The notes below the pieces were generated by a model. It did not search any database. It was not told where the DNA came from and worked only from the letters and a program-made list of their open reading frames with translations. From Paenibacillus sp. TCA20 (GTDB lineage: Bacteria > Bacillota > Bacilli > Paenibacillales > Paenibacillaceae): a DNA stretch of 64,000 nucleotides. Each line of letters opens with the position of its first letter. Positions within the stretch are counted from its first letter, which is position 1. A program made the translations under genes and the position numbers. Positions 17,487 to 25,149 of the stretch are shown here, piece by piece. The stretch lies in assembly GCF_000732325.1 (NCBI RefSeq), contig NZ_BBIW01000006.1, positions 1-64,000 of the forward strand. Reading direction: 5' to 3'.

Positions 17487-17980
17487 TTAACTTTTAACGC
17501 CAATACCATAATTCTTGATTGTCTTATCTAACGTTAAATTGCTTTTCTCATTCCATATAAAACTCATTTCAAAAGTTCCCTCTTCAAAGAACAAAGGAAA
17601 TCTTCGTTTAAACCAATCTTGCATTGGTAGCTTAGGTACATCTTCAATCTCTACCCACCGTAACTCCCCTTCTGGAGGATGATCAAGCAAATTCCCCTCA
17701 AAAGAAGTCGCCAGATAATTAAACACCATATATCTTAAGCCTTTATCCGGTTCGCAGAATTCATCGAGACCTTTGTATATGATGTCTTTAACGATTAATC
17801 CGGTCTCTTCACGCACTTCACGAATTGCACCATTAACTATACTCTCTGGAAAATCCACCTTTCCCCCGGGGCTATATATCCTGGAAATCCAAGCTTATCA
17901 GGTCTATTCATTAATAAAACCTTCGATCCATCCTGTATCATGCACATCGTATAAATTTTATGAGTTACTTCGGCTGCCAA
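17487..17980 (-). pseudogene. Nudix hydrolase gene with a 1-base frameshift
   Basis: The downstream frame contains SIVNGAIREVREETGLIV, most of a Nudix box, but lacks the first Gly segment. That part is present one frame over: MCMIQDGSKVLLMNRPDK followed by GFPGYIAPG, which runs into a stop. Adding one base in the C5 run at 17863-17867 would restore a continuous PGGKVDFPES junction and a full Nudix box. The intact gene would start at a TTG at 17980, with AGAGGG upstream, or at ATG 17947, overlapping the end of the GNAT gene. It may be real decay or a homopolymer sequencing error. Confidence 0.78.
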
Positions 17981-18518
17981 ATGGTTCAACCCTCTCTTTA
18001 TATTCATTCTCTAAGATAGAAAACAAATAGGAGTCATGAAATTTTCCTTTAGCCCATATATGCTCCCTTAAGTGACCTTCCATCTTCATTCCCATTTTTC
18101 GCAATACCTTTTCTGATCCCGTATTCTCTGGCCGACAAGTTGCAAAGACTCTATGTATATTGAAGTTCTCAAATGCTAGTTTCAACAACACTTTAGATGC
18201 TTCGCTAGCGTAGCCATTGCCCCAATATTCAGAATTAAAACAGTAACCGATCTCTGCATTTTTCTCTCTGATATAAATTCCACAGCCACCAATTAATTGG
18301 TTTGTTTCTTTTAGAATGACAGCAAATTCATAATCTGTTCGCTCATTTAATTGTTGCATTGCAATTTGATGACTTACATAAGACTTTGTCTCCTCTTCAT
18401 TATTGGGTCCCCACAGCGTATGCTCAGTTACCTGAGAGCTGGATGCATACTTATGTACTTCAATCCAATCATTCCTGATGAACTCACGAATAACTAATCT
18501 TGCAGTTTCTATGTGCAT
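17958..18518 (-). CDS. GNAT family N-acetyltransferase (RimJ/RimL type)
   Basis: A 186-residue acetyltransferase of the RimJ/RimL ribosomal-protein type (Acetyltransf_3). It opens MHIETARLVIREFIRNDW, has AEIGYCFNSEYWGNGYASEASKVLL as the acetyl-CoA loop, and RVFATCRPENTGSEKVLRKMGMKMEGHLREHIWAKG as the family's characteristic end. The substrate may be an N-terminal amine of a protein or a small molecule. TAAGGAG precedes the ATG. Its 3' end overlaps the likely start of the frameshifted Nudix gene, so the two were probably translationally linked. Confidence 0.92.
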   Translation of the reverse strand: MHIETARLVIREFIRNDWIEVHKYASSSQVTEHTLWGPNNEEETKSYVSHQIAMQQLNERTDYEFAVILKETNQLIGGCGIYIREKNAEIGYCFNSEYWGNGYASEASKVLLKLAFENFNIHRVFATCRPENTGSEKVLRKMGMKMEGHLREHIWAKGKFHDSYLFSILENEYKERVEPFGSRSNS

Positions 18519-18698
18519 TATGAAATCTCCTTAATGTAATTTAGTGTTTTCTTCAATCCCACACTCTTCCTAATATCACAGCCGATGTAGGTTTATCTCG
18601 ACATTCTGATCATGTTTGTGCATAATTAGCACATAAGCTTGTTTATTACATTTTTATACATATCACTATGTTTGACATTTATACAGGAGGGTTTTCCA

Positions 18699-18956
18699 TT
18701 GAAAAAAACGTTCGCTTTTTTGCTGGTATCCACTTTATTTATTGGATCCGTTAGTTCTGCCGCTGCCAAACCTGAGGTGATTACTTACAAGAACTGTACT
18801 GAGTTAAACAAAGTCTATAAAGGCGGAGTAGCTAAATCTGCTTCAATTAAGAACAAAGGCGGGAAAACTAAATATAAGCCCTTCGTATCCAAAGAGTTAT
18901 ATGAAGCGAATAAGAAAAGCGATCGAGATAAAGATTTTATTGCATGTGAAAAATAA
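18699..18956 (+). CDS. secreted excalibur calcium-binding domain protein
   Basis: One of the few plus-strand genes in the accessory block. It has a TTG start at 18699 directly after AGGAGGG, giving 85 residues. A signal peptide (LKKTFAFLLVSTLFIGSVSSAAA) is followed by YKNCTELNKVYKGGVAK and ends with EANKKSDRDKDFIACEK. The Cys pair and the DRDKDFIACE end are the excalibur domain (PF05901), an EF-hand-like extracellular calcium-binding module. Its role is unknown; relatives are fused to nucleases. A weak GGACC/GGTCC hairpin follows the stop. Confidence 0.88.
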   Translation: MKKTFAFLLVSTLFIGSVSSAAAKPEVITYKNCTELNKVYKGGVAKSASIKNKGGKTKYKPFVSKELYEANKKSDRDKDFIACEK

Positions 18957-19114
18957 TATACCACGGGACCTTCTCTATTGATGGTCCAACTATTGTCAAA
19001 ATATCAGCTCGCAATCATGATTTTGCCAGATTGGGCTTAAAGCACACAACCTTTCATATTCCATACTTACTAGTAATTCCCTCCAATGTTCTAAGCATAA
19101 CTTGACATCGTATA

Positions 19115-19137
19115 ACAAAAAAGCCGCATTCAGCGGC
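19115..19137 (-). terminator. terminator downstream of GNAT gene
   Basis: AGCCGC-TGAAT-GCGGCT on the minus strand is followed by six T residues, about 90 bp past the GNAT stop at 19226. The T run merges into GTTATACG (19109-19116), a motif that recurs at other gene boundaries here. Confidence 0.8.
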
Positions 19138-19225
19138 TGATAAGCGTTTGGTGACCATGTACTGCGGCCCACCAAGTTTGAACAATGAATACTGTGTTAG
19201 ACAATGATATGTCTTCCTGATTCTC

Positions 19226-19666
19226 TTAATTCAAGTTCTTATTCAGGAACACCAGTCTATCAATCTCTGCAAAACCAATCTTTTTATAGAATGCTTCAGC
19301 AGGAATACCACGATCCGTTAACAACGTTATGTTATTTACTCCATCTGATTCAAGCTTTTCCATTAAGAATCTCATAAGGGCTGATCCTACACCGGATTTC
19401 TGCTTCTGTACACTGACACACATTTCGTTGATAAATAACTCTTTTCCACTCCACCAATGCTTTGTAGCACCAAAGATAAAACCAATAATTTCTTCCCCTT
19501 CTTCAGCAACAACACCGATAAATCCAGGAGTATTCGTGAAATCGGTCAAGTATCGATATGCAGTATCTGATGACCATTCATCATTCCACGGCTCTTGATT
19601 AAAAACACTTATAAACGTACTTACACATGGCAAGAGGTCATTTCTATCGAATAATCTAAGTTCCAT
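19226..19666 (-). CDS. GNAT family N-acetyltransferase
   Basis: A 146-residue acetyltransferase opening MELRLFDRNDLLPCVSTFISVFNQEPWNDEW, typical of small GNATs often labelled aminoglycoside 6'-acetyltransferase-like. GKELFINEMCVSVQKQKSGVGSALMRFL is the acetyl-CoA loop and ITLLTDRGIPAEAFYKKIGF the C-terminal motif. The true acceptor is unknown. A weak GAGTGGATTGAG lies before the ATG. It is bounded upstream by the toxin-antitoxin locus and downstream by a clear terminator. Confidence 0.88.
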   Translation of the reverse strand: MELRLFDRNDLLPCVSTFISVFNQEPWNDEWSSDTAYRYLTDFTNTPGFIGVVAEEGEEIIGFIFGATKHWWSGKELFINEMCVSVQKQKSGVGSALMRFLMEKLESDGVNNITLLTDRGIPAEAFYKKIGFAEIDRLVFLNKNLN

Positions 19667-19734
19667 AGCTCAATCCACTCTTTTCATCGATTTATTATGT
19701 GGTCGGCTAATCTCCCAGAAGGGAGGTGATGCCC

Positions 19735-19818
19735 ATGGAGGTCAAAGATGCACTTTCCTTAATGCTCATGTTTGGCATGTTCATTTGGGCATTGCTCACC
19801 TACATGAAAAAGAAATAG
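19735..19818 (+). CDS. putative holin-like toxin of a type I toxin-antitoxin system
   Basis: A 27-residue peptide, too short for standard ORF calling. It reads MEVKDALSLMLMFGMF then IWALLTYMKKK: one hydrophobic membrane span with a Lys-rich end, as in the Hol_Tox/TxpA-like small toxins of Firmicutes. The binding site GGGAGGTGATG is very strong. A hairpin overlapping the stop codon (19816-19849, AGACCG/CGGTCT then T5) can end the mRNA. A structured, conserved downstream region fits a convergent antisense antitoxin RNA. A damaged second copy lies at 32439-32516. Confidence 0.82.
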   Translation: MEVKDALSLMLMFGMFIWALLTYMKKK

Positions 19819-19985
19819 ACCGCCCTGCCTAAGGTAACGGTCTATTTTTCGACCCGTCTTTCATGGCCGACTGCTCTTTATGCAGTTATTGTACTTTGGA
19901 GTCGTGTTCGCGCACGGCTCCTTACTTATTCTTACCTCAGTATAACTCATTTTATAATGCTATTATAGATTGTTTATTATTTTTA
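19819..19985 (-). ncRNA. candidate antisense antitoxin RNA, overlapping toxin 3' end
   Basis: The stretch downstream of the toxin is conserved in the second copy at 32.5 kb although it encodes nothing. It folds into ACTGC/GCAGT and GGAGTCGTG/CACGGCTCC hairpins (19869-19920) and ends, read on the minus strand, in the shared AGACCG/CGGTCT terminator. Minus-strand -10-like hexamers TATAAT (19962-19967) and TATACT (19939-19944) are present, but no convincing -35. In known type I systems of this class the antitoxin overlaps the toxin mRNA 3' end in this way. The exact ends are unknown. Confidence 0.6.
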
Positions 19986-20061
19986 TCTACATAGTGCTGT
20001 AGCATATAGTCTCCATGGTTTGCAATAAACATCTGTTAGGTCTTATGATCCGATCCATAAA

Positions 20062-20586
20062 TCATTCACCCAGATCTTTGATTAAATACAGCAACAGATC
20101 ATCATCAACTGTCACCTGGTGCCCAGGTTTTACTTCCATATTTTTATATACAATTCCTCTACCATCCATTACATATCCGCGCTTGTTATACATCATTTGA
20201 GCGTTCCCATAATCCTTATATAGTCCTACTCCTAGACCTATAGATTTGAATTTCTTCGATGCTATTCCTTCAAGCTCATCAAACATTACACTTGCGATTC
20301 CCTTTCTCCTAAACTCCTGAAAAACATTGAGGTCATTGATCTCCGGTATGTTTTCTCGTTTAAAATAGGGATATTCCGATCCAAACAATAAGTGACAGCA
20401 ACCGGCCAAGGTATCTTCATAGTAAGCTAGTAAAGTAACTCTCTTACCTTCCAAATTCTCTTCTAAACAAATAGAAAAATAATCATTCGAGGTATACCAT
20501 GGATATCTTTTTGAGAATTCTATGTCCAATAAGGATACGTCTTCATAACTTGAAAGTATTTTTATTGATATTGGTTTTGTCATCAT
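20062..20586 (-). CDS. GNAT family N-acetyltransferase
   Basis: A 174-residue acetyltransferase. NIPEINDLNVFQEFRRKGIASVMFDEL carries the acetyl-CoA loop, and GVGLYKDYGNAQMMYNKRGYVMDGRGI is the typical end of a GNAT group that carries a YKNMEV-type tail. The start MMTKPISIKI has AAAAAGGAC upstream. The ATG is 2 bases past the stop of the LMW phosphatase-like gene, so the two are likely translated together. The acceptor is unknown. Confidence 0.88.
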   Translation of the reverse strand: MMTKPISIKILSSYEDVSLLDIEFSKRYPWYTSNDYFSICLEENLEGKRVTLLAYYEDTLAGCCHLLFGSEYPYFKRENIPEINDLNVFQEFRRKGIASVMFDELEGIASKKFKSIGLGVGLYKDYGNAQMMYNKRGYVMDGRGIVYKNMEVKPGHQVTVDDDLLLYLIKDLGE

Positions 20587-20588
20587 CT

Positions 20589-21089
20589 TTAGTCCTTTTT
20601 CTCTCGATTCATAGAAGGGGTGATTCCGAATGGATGAATATGTTTTAAATTCGATATCACTACTGGTATTGCACCCACAAAATATTGGATTAATCCTCTC
20701 ATCTTCTCTTCAAAATCTTCACTATCTGGTGTTCCAATATTTACTGGCGTATTCTGCTCTAAATATACTTCATTGAATAAGTGGATGTCTTTATTATATT
20801 CATTCTTTACAAATTCCTTATGTAGTTCACTCATACCAATAATGATGTCATATTTAAGAAACGCATCATGATCAAATTGAGTTCTCTTAAATTCAGATGT
20901 ATCGATATGCATGTCATTCATAATTTTAAAATGAAGATCTGAATACTTACTTATGTCACTATTTGCTCTTATCCCTACAGACGCCACTTGCACGTCCGAA
21001 ATATGATTATTCCTTAAATAATCTTTACAGATAAACTCAGCTATTATGCTGCGGGTATAATTATCAGTGCATAGAAATAAAATTTTCAT
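20589..21089 (-). CDS. low-molecular-weight protein tyrosine phosphatase-like protein
   Basis: A 166-residue protein starting MKILFLCTDNYTRSIIAEF. The P-loop C7-x5-R13-S matches the LMW-PTP/arsenate-reductase fold, and GTPDSEDFEEKM supplies a DP-like general-acid aspartate region. A start three codons earlier is possible; the ATG at 21089 follows AGGTAGTGG. It may dephosphorylate arginine or tyrosine, as relatives YwlE and YfkJ do, but the specificity cannot be read. It is directly followed by a GNAT gene and preceded by a GNAT remnant. Confidence 0.8.
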   Translation of the reverse strand: MKILFLCTDNYTRSIIAEFICKDYLRNNHISDVQVASVGIRANSDISKYSDLHFKIMNDMHIDTSEFKRTQFDHDAFLKYDIIIGMSELHKEFVKNEYNKDIHLFNEVYLEQNTPVNIGTPDSEDFEEKMRGLIQYFVGAIPVVISNLKHIHPFGITPSMNREKKD

Positions 21090-21098
21090 AACAACCAC

Positions 21099-21226
21099 TA
21101 CCTTTCTATTCCATGCTTTTTTCGCCCCGCATCTACGTATTTAGCCTCATGTTTGTATAATGAATTGAATCCGAGCTCTTCCCAAAACCTTCTCCCTACC
21201 GGGTTACTTTCTAGCACAATATCTTC
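21099..21226 (-). pseudogene. C-terminal remnant of a GNAT acetyltransferase
   Basis: Between the DinB stop and the phosphatase gene, a minus-strand frame without a start encodes DIVLESNPVGRRFWEELGF and then NSLYKHEAKYVDAG. This is the C-terminal motif of a GNAT (VLESNPVGRRFWEELGF). The first 100 or more residues, including the acetyl-CoA loop, are missing. The fragment begins within about 10 bases of the DinB stop codon, so a deletion or replacement appears to have joined the two. Confidence 0.8.
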
Positions 21227-21236
21227 ACTGGTTTAT

Positions 21237-21725
21237 TTAGCTCGAGCTATCAGCTAGCAATTGCTTCTTCAGCAGCATGATCTGTCCTATATGATACGCA
21301 TTGTGAATACATAAATTTGATACTACTCCCCACCATGGAGCATTATAATATGACGGGATTACAGATATTAGTTTTGCATCCGAGCTTTCCTCAATTGCCC
21401 TATTCCAATCTATAAATACAGTTTCAAGCCTCTGAAGGGACTTACTCCATTCAAGATCATTTATAGAATGTGGATTAACATAAAACGTATCCTCATTGTT
21501 TATCGTGCTGTCCAATTCGAATTGTCCGGCGTTATATCGTTCAAGCCATTTTTCATTCCAAAAAATAAGGTGGTTCACGATCGACCAGATCGATTGTTTA
21601 CTCTCTGTCTCCCATGCAGCTTGTGCTGTATTTAAGTCGATTAGAATCTCATGAAGAGGAATAAACCAGCTCTTATCGTTATAACAAGCGTTTAATTGAT
21701 CTAACAGAATAGATTTATAACTCAC
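21237..21725 (-). CDS. DinB family protein
   Basis: A 162-residue four-helix protein. SIWSIVNHLIFWNEKWLERY provides the first His, and the ending WGVVSNLCIHNAYHIGQIMLLKKQLL carries the His-x3-His pair typical of DinB metal sites. The GTG start at 21725 follows AGAGGTTACAG. It is distinct in sequence from the DinB gene at 10448-10975. The substrate is unknown; family members include bacillithiol-linked transferases. Confidence 0.85.
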   Translation of the reverse strand: MSYKSILLDQLNACYNDKSWFIPLHEILIDLNTAQAAWETESKQSIWSIVNHLIFWNEKWLERYNAGQFELDSTINNEDTFYVNPHSINDLEWSKSLQRLETVFIDWNRAIEESSDAKLISVIPSYYNAPWWGVVSNLCIHNAYHIGQIMLLKKQLLADSSS

Positions 21726-21771
21726 ACCTGTAACCTCTTTTCTCGAACGATTTTCCGCTTCTGTTTAAAAA

Positions 21772-22278
21772 CTACTGTCGATTCCTAGGAGTGGGAACAG
21801 CTGGATCGTTATCTCCTCCCATTCTTCTTCTCGAGGTCTCCATTCTACCGACTGCGGGCATATGTGTTCCGGCCTTGGCCAAACCAAATTTAGGCATATT
21901 CCCATAAATGCATTCATACTGTCCGGGCTGAATCATGTAAGTCTCGTGATAAATTCCCACCGTTCCATTCGTCCCCACGGATTGATTGAATTTTTTCCAT
22001 TCTACAAGATGAGTTCCTCCCCGTGCATATTTCTCAAGTTGGTCATACGTCCTCCAGTATTGTAATAAGGTAATCCCTCGCCAATTCCAAAAAAACTCTG
22101 TACTCATAAATCCTATCTCCGGATTTTGGTATAGCTCTTTGATCATAGGCCCCATTGCTTTTGCTACAGGAACCCACTTATGAAAGGCCAATAGCCGATT
22201 TATTCTCATGCCAATAATGAATACAACAAAAGGACCCTCCATTTCAGCAGTATATCTACCGTGAATTACATCCGACAC
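21772..22278 (-). CDS. DUF4188 family protein
   Basis: A 168-residue protein opening MSDVIHGRYTAEMEGPFVVFIIGMRINRL and continuing with WVPVAKAMGPMIKEL, GFMSTEFFWNWRGITLLQYWRTYDQLEKYAR and GIYHETYMI. This series is the DUF4188 pattern (PF13826), related to antibiotic-biosynthesis-monooxygenase dimeric folds; some relatives are annotated phenylacetaldoxime dehydratase-like. There is no cofactor motif. GTG start after AAAAAAGGAGAG. It is found alone between the DinB and DUF5412 genes. Confidence 0.85.
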   Translation of the reverse strand: MSDVIHGRYTAEMEGPFVVFIIGMRINRLLAFHKWVPVAKAMGPMIKELYQNPEIGFMSTEFFWNWRGITLLQYWRTYDQLEKYARGGTHLVEWKKFNQSVGTNGTVGIYHETYMIQPGQYECIYGNMPKFGLAKAGTHMPAVGRMETSRRRMGGDNDPAVPTPRNRQ

Positions 22279-22311
22279 GTAGTTCTCTCCTTTTTTGGGT
22301 CTATATTGGGG

Positions 22312-22755
22312 TTAATTATAATGTATATTTATCCCTTTATAATTCCTTTCTTTTTTATGTACTTCATTAGAAATTCCGCTAATCTCAATTGTATTCTTAT
22401 TGGCCCAAGACGCACTAAATTCATGATCTGATATAAAAATATTGGCTGTTGTATTTTCTAATGTCGAGTTTTTCTTAATTACTGATAATTGATAGCTATA
22501 ATCGGTTGTGGCCCCACAATCCCTTTTAAAGAGTACGATGTCATAAGCTCCGTCATCGGGTTGACCTTCTCTTCTAATCTCAAGATTTCCACACATTCCG
22601 GAGGCAACGTCTGAGCCAAGATCAAGCAAAAAGTATATTGCAGTACCAAGTATGAGTACAGAGAAGAGGAAAGCAATGATTAACGTACGAGCACTAATTC
22701 TTCTCTTGCAAGATTGAACTTCTTCATTTGATAACCAATCGTCTGTTTCGTTCAT
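22312..22755 (-). CDS. DUF5412 family membrane-anchored protein
   Basis: A 147-residue protein with one transmembrane helix at about 24-46 and a small extracytoplasmic domain. CGNLEIRREGQPDDGAYDIVLFKRDCGATTDYSYQLSVIKKN matches the DUF5412 signature, whose conserved Cys pair (here in MCGN and DCGATT) probably forms a disulfide. The ATG at 22755 follows AATAGGAG; twelve earlier codons are less likely. Function unknown. Confidence 0.75.
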   Translation of the reverse strand: MNETDDWLSNEEVQSCKRRISARTLIIAFLFSVLILGTAIYFLLDLGSDVASGMCGNLEIRREGQPDDGAYDIVLFKRDCGATTDYSYQLSVIKKNSTLENTTANIFISDHEFSASWANKNTIEISGISNEVHKKERNYKGINIHYN

Positions 22756-22845
22756 CGTAATTCTCCTATTTATTTTCATTAATCTCTCCAAATAAGAATA
22801 TAGTTAAATATTTGGTGTCACGTCACCTTGGTTTTTTCATCCTAT

Positions 22846-23334
22846 TTATATCCATCTATATATTTTTCCACTAGTCACTTTTATCCTTTTTGTACTTGCC
22901 CACTGTTCTAATTCTTCTATGTTCATCTCTTCATCATTTTTGAATCTAAAGTGTAAATTCATTGAAACTAATTTTCTTCGATATAGCTTGATACCGATGC
23001 TCTGCACAAAATAGCCCTGAATGATAATCTTCTCGATTTTTTGTATGGGTACTTCAATATGATTTATCTTAATTTTATTTTCTGTGATTTCTAGCTCATT
23101 ATTGTTCCTTAAGATTCTCTTCAATAACATTAATACTTGTATTGTGTTGCCTAACAATAAGATCACAAACAAGAAAATAGATTAGAAATCATCTGTTCGA
23201 AGTACAAATGATAGTAAGCAAGTAGTTAAAATCGAACTGATCACTTGGATGTACATGGAAGGAGGTATTTTGATTTCATATTTTTTGTTCGAGTACCCTA
23301 TTTCACTGAATTCAGATAACGTTCTTGTATGCAC
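22846..23334 (-). pseudogene. two-TM PH-like membrane protein gene with an in-frame TAA
   Basis: From a GTG at 23334 (AAGGTGGTG upstream) a single frame runs to 22846, broken only by TAA at 23182-23184 (codon 51). Before it the product reads MHTRTLSEFSEIGYSNKKYE and a first hydrophobic segment (VISSILTTCLLSFVL). After it come a second hydrophobic stretch (FVILLLGNTIQVLMLL) and a domain of beta strands (ITENKIKINHIEVPIQKIEKIII) resembling bacterial PH domains. The point nonsense mutation looks recent. A TTG after the stop could restart translation. The first codons overlap the boundary repeat described under findings. Confidence 0.72.
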
Positions 23335-23374
23335 GACGAGACACCACCTTAGGTTCATGAAAAAAACTTAGTAC

Positions 23375-23581
23375 TCATTCTTGAGAGACTTGCACAGCAA
23401 TGCCACCAATATCCTGAGAATAATTACTTAACGCAATGACACATACTTCATCCTCTGGAAATCTACAAAGGAAGGAACCAAATCCGTGAATCCCACCATT
23501 ATGAAATAATACTTCTGATAATTGAGGCTTCTTACTATATACATCAGCTTGATTTGAATAAATTTCTTTGTGAGATGCCAT
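23375..23581 (-). pseudogene. fragment of a serine hydrolase (beta-lactamase class C-like)
   Basis: A 68-residue open frame with a good start (AAGGAGGACTG before ATG). Its middle, VLFHNGGIHGFGSFLCRFPEDEVCVIALSN, is the C-terminal HxG motif region of class C beta-lactamase-fold serine hydrolases, where the Lys-Thr-Gly-like triad element sits. The SxxK and YxN motifs that normally precede it by about 250 residues are absent, as is the usual C-terminal extension. It is an internal deletion product, probably non-functional. Confidence 0.75.
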
Positions 23582-23603
23582 AATCAGTCCTCCTTGTTAT
23601 GAT

Positions 23604-24119
23604 TTAATTCCTCAAATTAAGTCTGTATTGAATAAGTTGACTGTCCACTCCTAAGTATTCTTCACTACCAATTCTACTAATTTCTTTGAATCCTATTCTC
23701 TCAAGCATTTTTCTCGATCTAATATTCGAATCGTGTGTTTCTGCGTTAAAGACGGTAATTCCCAATTTCTTAGAAGCGTGGTCGATCATAGATTTTGCTG
23801 AATGAGATCCGAGTCCCTTCCCCCACAGCGTACTTTCACCAATTGCAATACCTAACTCAGCAGAATTGTTTTTAATACAGGCCAAGTCAGCATATCCAAT
23901 GAGCCTTTTATTAAATTCTATTCCCATTCGGATAAAATCATCAGCCACATTATTTACACATTTCAGCCACCATATATATAATTCTTGTGGGTTTCTATCT
24001 TTTTCCCATCCGTTTGCTGAACAAAAAGAGTCATCCTTACTCCAATTCAGAACACAGTTATAATCATCTGCTCTTAAATTTCTTATTTTTACCGCTATTG
24101 GATTGTCATCTAGATTCAT
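23604..24119 (-). CDS. GNAT family N-acetyltransferase (RimJ/RimL type)
   Basis: A 171-residue acetyltransferase. AVKIRNLRADDYNCVLNWSKDDSFC opens the GNAT fold, AELGIAIGESTLWGKGLGSHSAKSMIDHA holds the acetyl-CoA loop, and VFNAETHDSNIRSRKMLERIGFKEISRIG is motif B of the Acetyltransf_3 group. TTAGGAGAAAG precedes the ATG, which overlaps the upstream gene's end by 4 bases, so the two are translationally coupled. Acceptor unknown. Confidence 0.9.
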   Translation of the reverse strand: MNLDDNPIAVKIRNLRADDYNCVLNWSKDDSFCSANGWEKDRNPQELYIWWLKCVNNVADDFIRMGIEFNKRLIGYADLACIKNNSAELGIAIGESTLWGKGLGSHSAKSMIDHASKKLGITVFNAETHDSNIRSRKMLERIGFKEISRIGSEEYLGVDSQLIQYRLNLRN

Positions 24120-24421
24120 TTTCTTTCTCCTAACTTACGACAGCTTGAAGGTATTATTTGAATGCTTTCGTGTTGGGTAGGAATCAAGTCATGAGGATCT
24201 TCCTGCCGTGGATCTTCAATCTGTATCCATTCGAGAACTCCGAATCGATCTTCACAATATTCTTCCGCTTCAATCAAGGTCTCGAACCAAAAGTCTTGAG
24301 TGCAAGGTAAATTTTCTACGGTAATATAGGTAAACACGTAGACTACTTGATCAGCTTCATACACCATAACTTTCTTCACTTCACCTTCATCTTCGATATC
24401 AACAAAAGCATATTTTCTCAT
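24116..24421 (-). CDS. small acidic hypothetical protein
   Basis: A 101-residue acidic soluble protein beginning MRKYAFVDIEDEGEVKKVMVYEADQ and containing FWFETLIEAEEYCEDRFGVLEWIQIEDPR. It looks like a compact alpha/beta domain; the DFWFETLIEAEEYC segment is reminiscent of proteins that sit with immunity or DUF families, but I do not recognise it. AAGAGGAAAA precedes the ATG. The stop overlaps the start of the GNAT gene by 4 bases, which is strong evidence for a two-gene unit. Confidence 0.6.
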   Translation of the reverse strand: MRKYAFVDIEDEGEVKKVMVYEADQVVYVFTYITVENLPCTQDFWFETLIEAEEYCEDRFGVLEWIQIEDPRQEDPHDLIPTQHESIQIIPSSCRKLGERK

Positions 24422-24612
24422 GGGTTTTCCTCTTATTTATGGATTAGAGTGTTTCACATGTACGTTGTTTCACTTGTTTATAAACAAGGCAGTAAAATTA
24501 ACAATTAAGCTCTTGGAGGTGTTCAGATATGTGAATCGAGTTATAGTGCGTATACCCGATACGTAAATGTGATCTATATGATGCCAGTAACATTTCTGAG
24601 AAACCATCGCCA

Positions 24613-25042
24613 CTAAACTTTAACAACCGGATCTGATATAGAGACAATGTCCACAATATGGTTTAATGCAGCTATTCCATAATGTTTGAATGGTCCTGGG
24701 TACTCTTCGGTTGCAATTGTCCCGACACTTATGTAATCCAAGTATCTTGACTTGGTGAAAACACGAAATATATTCCCTTCAAATTGCTCATAATCATCCC
24801 AAACTGTAAAGCTCTCATTTAAGATCGAGTAACCGATAAACGAGTCAAACTCAATTTGAATTATTGGAAATCGACTATCATCCTGGATTAAAGTTGACCC
24901 CCCCAAATTTATTGATCACTTGTTCATATTCACCAATATTACTTTCCTTATGGATCATAAATAGAAGTTGTAATTTCATATTTTCTTTCTCAATACATTC
25001 AACTAAATCAACATTTACTAAATCCTTTAAATATGAGTACAT
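24613..25042 (-). pseudogene. hypothetical gene split by a G7 homopolymer frameshift
   Basis: An ATG at 25042, with AGGTGA eight bases upstream, opens a frame reading MYSYLKDLVNVDLVECI and NIGEYEQVINKFGG up to a run of seven G (24898-24904 on the plus strand as C7). The matching continuation, GGSTLIQDDSRFPIIQIEF to DIVSISDPVVKV, is one frame over. Removing one G rejoins them into about 143 residues. I do not recognise the protein. Either the gene has decayed, or the run is a phase-variation tract or a read error. Confidence 0.68.
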
Positions 25043-25149
25043 AATTTTTTTCACCTGTTATAAGATTTGTTTATTTATCTTCTTTCAAATATTTTCAAAA
25101 TAAAACAAAATCATAAATTACGCTTTAGCCTTCAGCGCTTTACTTTAGA

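Noticed and set aside
24422..24612. Riboswitch or T-box in the long gap
   Set aside because: No conserved specifier, T-box sequence or terminator-antiterminator pair was recognised.
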